Source: Streptomyces nitrosporeus (lineage in GTDB: Bacteria; Actinomycetota; Actinomycetes; Streptomycetales; Streptomycetaceae). From it: a DNA stretch of 64,000 nt. Positions 46,106 through 52,522 of the stretch are shown piece by piece (the first letter of the stretch is position 1; every line of letters starts with the position of its first letter). The position numbers and the translations under genes were made by a program. Under the pieces are notes generated by a model that was not told the origin of the DNA, made no database searches, and was given only the letters and a program-made list of their open reading frames with translations. The stretch is taken from assembly GCF_008704555.1 (NCBI RefSeq), contig NZ_CP023702.1, forward strand, positions 5,308,001 to 5,372,000, read 5' to 3'.

Positions 46106-47328
46106 CAGAAGCCTCCGTCGTTGGTGAGCAGGTGGAGCAGGGACATGTCGGCGGGGAGCGGGTCGTCGTCCTGCCAGGTACGGGCGAGGGTGCCGACCGC
46201 GGCGAGATCACCGAGGAGCACCCCGCCCGCCAGCCGGTCGCCCCGGACGACGACCGTGCGGTACGCGCCCCGGGTGGCGTCGGCCAGCCGGATCACGTCG
46301 TCGCCGGGCATCGGGCGGGAGTCGCCGAAGGCGGCCAGGTCGAGCGCGCCGGGGGCGTCCGTGGCGGGGGAGCGCAGCGTCAGCCGGGTCAGGGCCCGGG
46401 TGCCGTCGTACCGGGCGGGCCGGCCGGCCAGCACCTCGGCCAGCACGTCGGCCTGCTCGATGGCGGCCTGGGCCAGCCCGTAGACGGTGGAGCGGTGCTC
46501 GGCGCAGTCACCGACCGCGTGGATGTACGGGTCCGAGGTGCGCAGCTCGTCGTCGACGAGGACGCCCTTGCGGATCTCCAGCCCGGCGGCCCGCGCCAGC
46601 CCCGTACGGGGCCGTACCCCGCAGGCCAGCACCGTCACCTCGGCCGCCAGCTCGTAACCGTCGGCGAGCTCCACGGCCCGCACCGCCGGGGCGGAGCCGT
46701 CCGTGCAGCGCAGCCCGCGCACCCGGCACTCGGTGTGCACCTCGACACCGAGGGCCTCCAGATGGCCGCGGAGCAGGCCGGCCGCCTCGGCGTCCAGCTG
46801 GCGCTCCATCAGGTGCTCGCCCTGCTGGGCCAGCACCACCTGGGCACCGCACTCGGCCAGCGCACGGGCCGCCGAGACCCCGAGGAGCCCTCCGCCGATG
46901 ACCACCGCCCGCGTCCCGGGGCGTACGGCCTCGCGCAGGGCGAGGCAGTCGTCCAGGGTGCGGAAGGCGTGGACACCGTCCGGCAGGGTGTGACCGATGC
47001 CACGCAGCGGCGGCAGCACCGGGTTGGAGCCGGTGGCCAGCACCAGGTGCCCGTACCCGATGACGCTTCCGTCGTCGCAGTGCACCAGCCGTGCGGCACG
47101 GTCGATCCGCACGGCCCGCACCCCGCGCCGCACCTCGGCGGGCGGCAGCGCGATGACGTCCGGCTCGTACCGGCCGGCCAGCACCTCGGCCAGCAGCACC
47201 CTGTTGTACGGTGCGTGCCGCTCCTCGCCGACGACGGTGACACCGGGGACCCGGGCGGCGAGCCGCGCGCCCGCCATCCCGGCGCCGATCACCACCACAC
47301 GCGCCCTGTTCCCGCTCTGTGTCCTCAT
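46105..47328 (-). CDS. FAD/NAD(P)-dependent oxidoreductase of the nitrite reductase cluster
   Basis: A 407-residue pyridine-nucleotide-disulfide-type oxidoreductase. It has the FAD motif VVVIGAGMAGARLA, LVLATGSNP, the NAD motif VVIGGGLLGVSAARAL and AVGDCAEH near residue 280. It resembles the N-terminal half of NirB in sequence and length but has no iron-sulfur or siroheme domain. The gene is directly coupled to nirB, so I infer a role as an electron-transfer partner, perhaps for the nitrate reductase NasA. It is first in the operon, 24 bases after a GlnR-type site array. Confidence 0.85.
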   Translation of the reverse strand: MRTQSGNRARVVVIGAGMAGARLAARVPGVTVVGEERHAPYNRVLLAEVLAGRYEPDVIALPPAEVRRGVRAVRIDRAARLVHCDDGSVIGYGHLVLATGSNPVLPPLRGIGHTLPDGVHAFRTLDDCLALREAVRPGTRAVVIGGGLLGVSAARALAECGAQVVLAQQGEHLMERQLDAEAAGLLRGHLEALGVEVHTECRVRGLRCTDGSAPAVRAVELADGYELAAEVTVLACGVRPRTGLARAAGLEIRKGVLVDDELRTSDPYIHAVGDCAEHRSTVYGLAQAAIEQADVLAEVLAGRPARYDGTRALTRLTLRSPATDAPGALDLAAFGDSRPMPGDDVIRLADATRGAYRTVVVRGDRLAGGVLLGDLAAVGTLARTWQDDDPLPADMSLLHLLTNDGGF

Positions 47329-47351
47329 GACGAAGAGCGTGCGCGGCGGGT

Positions 47352-47389
47352 GTTACCCGACCGCATCCCTCCTGTTTCCCCGGAGGAAC
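47352..47389 (-). promoter_or_regulatory. Putative GlnR box of the nir operon
   Basis: On the minus strand four pentamers occur at exact 11-base steps: GTTCC-N6-GAAAC-N6-GATGC-N6-GTAAC. This is the alternating GTnAC/GAAAC layout of GlnR boxes, with one perfect and two near-perfect pentamers and one weak one. It ends 24 bases before the first gene. GlnR control of nirB is known in Streptomyces. Confidence 0.5.
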
Positions 47390-47466
47390 CTTGCGCTCAG
47401 CGCACCGGCCCGCGCCGTGTGAGGGTGGCGGCGGGCCGTTTCGGGCGTGGTCGTAAGGTCGCGGAC

Positions 47467-48258
47467 ATGCCCGAGACAACACTCACCACCCTCGTCCTGC
47501 TGTGCCTGGCCGCAGCCGCGGCGGGCTGGATCGACGCGGTGGTGGGCGGTGGCGGACTCCTCCTGCTGCCGGCCCTGCTGCTCGGCCTGCCGCACGTCCC
47601 GGCCGCGCAGGTGCTGGGCACCAACAAGGCGGTCGCCATCGTCGGCACGACGGGAGCGGCCGTCACCTATGTGCGCAGGGCGCCGGTCCAGGTGGCCACC
47701 GCCCTGCGCATCGGGCTGATGGCGCTGGCCGGGTCGATGACCGGCGCGTTCTTCGCCGCCGGGATCAGCAGTGAGGTGCTGCGCCCGGTGATCATGGTGG
47801 TGCTGCTCGGTGTGGCGGCCTTCGTGCTGGCACGGCCCTCCTTCGGCACCGCGGCGGCGGGCGACGTGACGGGCAAGCGGGTCACCCGGGCCCGGCTGGT
47901 CACCGCGACGGTGCTGGTGGGCGGCGGCATCGGCTTCTACGACGGGCTGTTCGGCCCCGGCACGGGCACCTTCCTGGTACTGGCCCTGACGGCCGTGCTC
48001 CACCTCGACCTGGTCACCGCGTCCGCCACCGCCAAGATCGTGAACGTCTGCACCAACGGCGGCGCGCTCGCGATGTTCGCCTACCAGGGCACCGTGCTGT
48101 GGCAGCTGGCCGCGCTGATGGCCGTATTCAATCTGGCGGGCGGCCTGTTCGGGGCGCGGATGGCGCTCCGCAAGGGCAGCGGCTTCGTCCGCGGGGTGCT
48201 GCTGGTCGTGGTCTTCTCCCTGGTCGCCAAACTGGGCTTCGACCAGTGGACGGGCTGA
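47467..48258 (+). CDS. TauE/SafE (TSUP) family permease
   Basis: A 263-residue membrane protein with about eight hydrophobic helices. The N-terminal repeat AAAAGWIDAVVGGGGLLLLPALLLG and the second repeat GGGIGFYDGLFGPGTGTFLVLAL match the two signature glycine/proline-rich segments of the sulfite/organosulfonate exporter family. The substrate is not proved; its position divergent from the nitrite reductase genes may mean an anion of nitrogen or sulfur metabolism. The ATG at 47467 is the natural start. It is convergent with the sortase gene. Confidence 0.88.
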   Translation: MPETTLTTLVLLCLAAAAAGWIDAVVGGGGLLLLPALLLGLPHVPAAQVLGTNKAVAIVGTTGAAVTYVRRAPVQVATALRIGLMALAGSMTGAFFAAGISSEVLRPVIMVVLLGVAAFVLARPSFGTAAAGDVTGKRVTRARLVTATVLVGGGIGFYDGLFGPGTGTFLVLALTAVLHLDLVTASATAKIVNVCTNGGALAMFAYQGTVLWQLAALMAVFNLAGGLFGARMALRKGSGFVRGVLLVVVFSLVAKLGFDQWTG

Positions 48259-48277
48259 CGGTCCGCCCCGGGTGCCC

Positions 48278-48910
48278 TCAGCGCACCCCGGTGAGATGGG
48301 CGTACACCACCACGTTGCCCTGGTAACCGGTCTCCCGGCTGTAGCCGCCGCCGCAGGTGATCAGGCGCAGGGCCGCGTGCCCGGACGGGCCGTAGACCCG
48401 CTCGTCGGGGAAGGCGTCGTTGTCGTACACCTCGACCGCGTCGACCGTGAAGACGGCGGTACGGCCGTCCGCGCGGTCGATCTCGGCCCGCGCGCCCTTC
48501 TTCAGGGACCCCAGGCCGTAGAAGACGGCGGGACCCTCGGCGTCGTCGACGTGGCCGGCCACGATCGCGGTGCCCTTCGCGCCGGGCGGGGTGCCACCGC
48601 CGAACCAGCCCGCCCGGTCGCTCTCCTCGGGTGACGGCGCCTCCAGGCGCCCGTCGGCACCGAGCGCCAGTCGTGTCATGGGCGCGTCCACGCCGATGCG
48701 CGGGATGCGGATACGGACGGGCTCGGAGGCGCCCAGCGGCTTCGCGACCGCGGAGCCCGGCCGGGGCCCGGAGGCCGAGGCGAAGGCCTGGGCGGTGGCG
48801 GGCTGAGGGGCGACGACCCGGGCCGCCGTGCCGTTCTGGACCAGCCAGATCCCGGACAGCGCGGCGATGCCCGCCAGCCAGGCCCTGGCCCTGAGGGCCG
48901 TACGGTCCAC
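48278..48910 (-). CDS. Class F sortase
   Basis: A 210-residue transpeptidase anchored by an N-terminal helix (WLAGIAALSGIWLVQNG). The catalytic residues are visible: His120 in VAGHVDD, Cys186 in LITCGGGYS and Arg192 in SRETGY. The compact fold and the TCGGGY motif match class E/F sortases of actinobacteria; class F is my call. The GTG at 48910 follows a gene for a secreted protein with a C-terminal helix by only 22 bases, so that product is the obvious partner or substrate. Confidence 0.9.
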   Translation of the reverse strand: MDRTALRARAWLAGIAALSGIWLVQNGTAARVVAPQPATAQAFASASGPRPGSAVAKPLGASEPVRIRIPRIGVDAPMTRLALGADGRLEAPSPEESDRAGWFGGGTPPGAKGTAIVAGHVDDAEGPAVFYGLGSLKKGARAEIDRADGRTAVFTVDAVEVYDNDAFPDERVYGPSGHAALRLITCGGGYSRETGYQGNVVVYAHLTGVR

Positions 48911-48932
48911 GACGTGCTCCTCGCCGTCCGGA

Positions 48933-49667
48933 TCAGACGCGCGTCCGCACGCCGTCCGCGCGGCGGCGGCGCGCCAGCCACACGCCGCCGGCGGCCGCCG
49001 CCGCGACGAGGCCGCCTCCCACGGCGAGCTGGACCGTGTCCGGCCCGGTGCTCCCGCCGACCCCCGTGCTGATGTGGCCGGAGGGCCGCTCGGTGGGGGC
49101 GGGAGCGGGCCGGGTCACGGGAGGCCGGCGGGGCGGCGTCTCCCCTCCGGCACCGGCACCGGCCGAGGGGACGGGAGCGGGCCGCTCCCCGGGATGTGCG
49201 GCCGGATCAGGCCCTGCCCCGGTCCCCGTACCCGCCTCCGCGCCCGGCTCCGTGTCCCACTCCTCGTCGCCCGTGCCCGGGACCCCGGCCGGCGAGTCGG
49301 CCTCCACGGCCCACTCCTCGTCCTCCTCCAGGGAGCCGGTGAGCGGGTCGGGGCCGGTGGCCGTGGCCCACGGGTCCTCCTCCGTCCCGGGCCAGGGCTC
49401 CGTCCCGGCCCCCGCCACGGAACCGGCCCCCGCCACGGAACCGGCGGCCGGAGCGCTCTCCTCCGCCGGCCCGTCCGGGCAGTCCACGTCGGCGGTCCCC
49501 GTACCGCCGGGGGCGCAGCCGTCCGCGTCCGGGGCGGGTGCCGAGGCCGCGAGCCGCGGTCTGCCGGGTCCGTCCGCGTAGGCGGTCGGGGCGGGCGCGA
49601 GACCGAGCGCGGCGGCGGTGAGGGCCGCGGCGGCGGTACCGGTCACGAGGCGGGCGGGGCTGCGCAT
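48933..49667 (-). CDS. Secreted, C-terminally anchored low-complexity protein (sortase partner)
   Basis: A 244-residue protein. A signal peptide (MRSPARLVTGTAAAALTAAA, to about residue 31) is followed by an acidic, Gly/Ala/Pro/Thr-rich region, with a duplicated VAGAGS unit near residue 78-90. The C-terminus has HISTGVGGSTGPDTVQLAVG, a hydrophobic helix (GGLVAAAAAGGVWLA) and a basic tail RRRRADGVRTRV. This is the shape of a sortase sorting signal, but no LPXTG or LAXTG is present. GGAGGAA precedes the ATG at 49667. Co-transcribed with the class F sortase. Confidence 0.75.
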   Translation of the reverse strand: MRSPARLVTGTAAAALTAAALGLAPAPTAYADGPGRPRLAASAPAPDADGCAPGGTGTADVDCPDGPAEESAPAAGSVAGAGSVAGAGTEPWPGTEEDPWATATGPDPLTGSLEEDEEWAVEADSPAGVPGTGDEEWDTEPGAEAGTGTGAGPDPAAHPGERPAPVPSAGAGAGGETPPRRPPVTRPAPAPTERPSGHISTGVGGSTGPDTVQLAVGGGLVAAAAAGGVWLARRRRADGVRTRV

Positions 49668-50000
49668 GGGATTCCTCCGGGCAGACGGATGTGTCCTGCC
49701 TCTGAGCCAAGGGCCGGCGGCGTGCCGCCGCACGCTGACACCGCATCAGCTTTCACCCGTACGGGCGTTCACGGCGGACCCGCGCGTACGGACCCGCGCA
49801 GGTCGCGGCCGGAGCGGGAGCGGCGCGGCCCGGACGGCGCCGAACGAGTGAGGGGCCCCTCGAAGATGTGATGCAGGTCACATGTATGGGGAGCCGGGGG
49901 CGGGGCACACGCAAGACACCCCCCCACGGGACGGTTCCCCCGCCGTTCCCATGGCGACCGCCCCCGGCGGCCTACCCCCCCCAGGCCGCCGGGGGCGGTG
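49668..50000. other. Intergenic region with CRP-like site
   Basis: A gap between the minus-strand sortase-partner gene and the DUF5990 gene. It holds the CRP-type site at 49867-49882. Nothing else with coding character is visible. Confidence 0.5.
49867..49882. promoter_or_regulatory. CRP-type site upstream of the sortase operon
   Basis: TGTGATGCAGGTCACA has perfect TGTGA and TCACA half-sites around six bases. It lies 200 bases before the start of the sortase-partner gene and downstream of the DUF5990 gene, so the sortase operon is the likely target. Confidence 0.55.
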
Positions 50001-50477
50001 TCACGCCCCGGCCGCGGCCGGCCCCGGTGTGGCGGACCACTCGATGTCCCCGGGCCGCACCCGGGCACACCGCGGCCGTCCCAGCTCGTCGGTCAGCCGC
50101 AGCCGCGCGGTCAGGTGGCCGGTCAGCGCGGCGGCGCTCAGGATGCCGGGGTCGATGTCGGCCAGCATCAGCTTGGCGCGCCGGAACATGCTGAAGACGC
50201 CGTCCCCGTCCACGGTGCCCCAGGACAGATAGACGAAGCGCCCGCCCAGCCGGTTCTGGACGTACGGCCCCGACACCACGATGCCGTCGGCGGTGGACAC
50301 CGCGTCGCACTCCAGGGTCCAGCCGGCCGAGGGGGCGTCGCCGGGGTGCACGCCCAGCAGCTCCCCGGGCCTGTCCTTGCGCTGTACGCCGACGTGGACG
50401 CCCGTGCGGCCGGGGAAGCCGGGGCCGGGCGCGCAGTCGCGGCCCGGGAGGTGGGTCGCCTCGATATGGATCTGCAT
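50001..50477 (-). CDS. DUF5990 family protein
   Basis: A 158-residue soluble protein that I place in DUF5990 (unknown function). Conserved segments are IEATHLPGRDC, VHVGVQRKD, GDAPSAGWTLEC, RFVYLSWGTVD and MFRRAKLMLAD. A start three codons earlier (50486) is possible. No ribosome-binding site is obvious for either. It lies downstream of the aminotransferase-like gene on the same strand. Confidence 0.7.
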   Translation of the reverse strand: MQIHIEATHLPGRDCAPGPGFPGRTGVHVGVQRKDRPGELLGVHPGDAPSAGWTLECDAVSTADGIVVSGPYVQNRLGGRFVYLSWGTVDGDGVFSMFRRAKLMLADIDPGILSAAALTGHLTARLRLTDELGRPRCARVRPGDIEWSATPGPAAAGA

Positions 50478-50531
50478 GGTGCCCATGGTGCTGCACGCGA
50501 GGCCGCCGCCGGACCGTGCCCGCCGGGCGCC

Positions 50532-51323
50532 TCAGACGGTACTCGCGGGGGCGGCCCCGTACGCGGCCGCCAGGTCCTCCATCAGGGCCTCGTCGACCTC
50601 GAACACGGTGCCGTCGATCCGGTGGACGGGGGCGATGCCCTGGGAGTTGGTGACGAACGCCGCCCGGTAGGCGCCCAGGCCGTCCAGGGTCACCGTCCGC
50701 CGGACGAAGGGGCGGCCCGCCGCCGGCCGGTCCTCCAGCAGCGCCATGGTGACGCCGGTCAGTGCCGGGGCGTCCGGCAGGACCACCGAAGTACCGTCCC
50801 AGAAGCCGATGCTGGTGACGGCGCCCTCGGTGACCACCCCGCCGGGAGCCGTCAGCAGCGCCTCGTCGAACCCCGCCCTCCTCGCCCGCGCCAGGTGGTA
50901 CATCTGGCCGAAGTCGCCGGGGCGCTTCAGCTCCGCGGCCGTGCGCGCGTACGGGACGGACATCAGGCCGCGCGGGGCCGAGGGCATCCGCGCGGGTCCG
51001 GCCACCGTCACCATCACGGCCGTCCCGGACCTTCCCGGGGGGAGGTAGCCGTGGACGCGGACCGCCGCGTCCACGGCCCCGGCGCCGTCGAGGGCGTGCC
51101 CGACCAGGGCGCGCACCCGCTCACCCTCCAGGGGCAGCCCGAACAGCTCGCGGTTCGCCGCGTCCAGCCGTTCCAGGTGCCGTGCGAGACCGCGCACCCG
51201 CCGCTTCCTCACCTGGAACGCGGTGAAGTGGCCGTATCCGGCGAAGGCCGGGACCCGCAGGTCGGCCTCGGTGGCGGGGCGGCCGTCCATCTCGACGTAC
51301 AGCGCCTCGGCGGGGGTCGTCAT
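50532..51323 (-). CDS. Aminotransferase class IV (PLP-dependent) family protein
   Basis: A 263-residue fold-type IV PLP enzyme, the group of branched-chain aminotransferase, D-amino-acid aminotransferase and aminodeoxychorismate lyase (PabC). Typical late motifs are seen: DEALLTAPGGVVTEGAVTSIGF and PDAPALTGVTMALLEDR, with the PLP phosphate region (ALTGVT) near residue 195. The expected lysine near the middle is not obvious: the corresponding segment has ARARRAGFDEALL with arginine, so activity should be checked. The start is the ATG at 51323. It diverges from the SoxR-box gene. Confidence 0.75.
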   Translation of the reverse strand: MTTPAEALYVEMDGRPATEADLRVPAFAGYGHFTAFQVRKRRVRGLARHLERLDAANRELFGLPLEGERVRALVGHALDGAGAVDAAVRVHGYLPPGRSGTAVMVTVAGPARMPSAPRGLMSVPYARTAAELKRPGDFGQMYHLARARRAGFDEALLTAPGGVVTEGAVTSIGFWDGTSVVLPDAPALTGVTMALLEDRPAAGRPFVRRTVTLDGLGAYRAAFVTNSQGIAPVHRIDGTVFEVDEALMEDLAAAYGAAPASTV

Positions 51324-51358
51324 GCGGTCCACGGTAGTACGCGGAGTTCCGGGCTTGA

Positions 51359-51376
51359 CCTCAACTTTGGTTGAGG
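51359..51376 (+). promoter_or_regulatory. SoxR box
   Basis: CCTCAACTTTGGTTGAGG is an 18-base dyad that matches the SoxR operator pattern (CCTCAAG-type arms). It begins inside TTGACC at 51355-51360, the -35 element, as in MerR-type promoters with long spacers. The flavin reductase ATG is 17 bases downstream, so transcript and start may almost coincide. Confidence 0.85.
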
Positions 51377-51392
51377 GCCGAGGGTGTGGCGC

Positions 51393-51983
51393 ATGGAACT
51401 CCACACGCTCACCAGCCCCGCCCACACCTCTGCCGACGCGCCGCTGAAGGTGGCGGTCATCCTCGGCAGCAACCGCGAGGGACGCTTCGGGCCCGTCGTC
51501 GCCGACTGGTTCCTCTCCCGGGCCGCCGCCCATCCCGGCATCGAGACCGGCCTGATCGACACCGCCGGAACCGAACCCCCGACCGCCCCCGGCCCCGTGG
51601 ACCTCACGGACCGGCTGACGGAGGCCGACGCCTTCGTCGTCCTGACCCCGGAGTACAACCACTCCTACCCCGCCCCGCTGAAGCACCTCATCGACCGGCA
51701 CTTCGCCCCGTGGCAGGCCAAGCCCGTCGCCTTCGTGTCGTACGGCGGGATCAGCGGCGGTCTGCGGGCGGTCGAGCACCTGCGCCAGGTCTTCGCCGAA
51801 CTGCACGCCGTGACCCTGCGCGACACCGTCTCCTTCCCCAACGCCGGCGCGCTCTTCGACGACCGGGGCAGGCCCAGGGACCCCGCCCCCGTCGACGCCG
51901 CCGCCAAGACCCTGCTGGACCAGCTGGTGTGGTGGGGGCTGTCCCTGCGCGAGGCCAGGGCGCGCCGCCCGTACGGCGCCTGA
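51393..51983 (+). CDS. NADPH-dependent FMN reductase
   Basis: A 196-residue flavodoxin-like quinone/flavin reductase. It has LKVAVILGSNREGRFGPVVADWF with the FMN phosphate loop near residue 23, FVVLTPEYNHSYPAPLKHLID near 84-104, and SYGGISGGLRAVEHL near 119. The SoxR box immediately upstream identifies it as the SoxR-regulated reductase that I recall from S. coelicolor (SCO2478). It should respond to redox-active compounds. Confidence 0.9.
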   Translation: MELHTLTSPAHTSADAPLKVAVILGSNREGRFGPVVADWFLSRAAAHPGIETGLIDTAGTEPPTAPGPVDLTDRLTEADAFVVLTPEYNHSYPAPLKHLIDRHFAPWQAKPVAFVSYGGISGGLRAVEHLRQVFAELHAVTLRDTVSFPNAGALFDDRGRPRDPAPVDAAAKTLLDQLVWWGLSLREARARRPYGA

Positions 51984-52034
51984 CGCCACGGCGGACAATC
52001 ACCGGGACACCACCGAAGGAGCGAGGAGACCGCG

Positions 52035-52373
52035 ATGACCGACCCCGCATGGCTGACCGTGCTGACCACGACGGACAGCGAGGAGAAGGCCCGCACCCTG
52101 GCCCGGGGGGTGGTGGAGGCGCGGCTCGCAGCCTGCGCCCAGGTCTCCGGACCGGTCACCTCGGTCTACCGGTGGCAGGACGCCGTCGAGACCGGCCAGG
52201 AATGGCAGGTGCTGTTCAAGACCACGGCCCTGCGCTACGACGAACTGGAGGCCCACCTCCTCCTGGCACACGACTACGACACCCCGGAGATCATCGCCAC
52301 CCCCGTCGTGCGGGGCAGCAGCCGCTACCTCGCCTGGGTGGCCGCCGAGACGGCGCCCCCGGCCGCCCTCTGA
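52035..52373 (+). CDS. cutA: Divalent cation tolerance protein CutA
   Basis: A 112-residue trimeric ferredoxin-fold protein of the CutA1 family. It has LTVLTTTDSEEKARTLARGV, VEARLAACAQVSGPVTSVYRWQ (core LAACAQV, YRWQ), EWQVLFKTTALRY and HDYDTPEIIATPV. Linked in E. coli to copper tolerance; the role in other bacteria is unclear. The ATG at 52035 follows GGAGCGAGGAG. Confidence 0.93.
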   Translation: MTDPAWLTVLTTTDSEEKARTLARGVVEARLAACAQVSGPVTSVYRWQDAVETGQEWQVLFKTTALRYDELEAHLLLAHDYDTPEIIATPVVRGSSRYLAWVAAETAPPAAL

Positions 52374-52436
52374 CGGACACCGCAGGCACGGGGCGCCGGC
52401 ACGAGCCCGCCGGGGCGGCCGGGGGAGACCCGCGGG

Positions 52437-52500
52437 AGGCCGGTGGGAGAGACCTGCGGGAGACCGGTGGGAGGCCGGTGGGAGGCCGGTGGGAGGACCG
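52437..52500. repeat. 11-base tandem repeat between cutA and nasA
   Basis: Four to five near-copies of GAGGCCGGTGG (with GAGACCGGTGG and GAGAGACCTGC variants) are in tandem. It lies between the converging cutA and nasA genes. Confidence 0.7.
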
Positions 52501-52522
52501 TGGGGCCCCCGGCCCGGACCGG

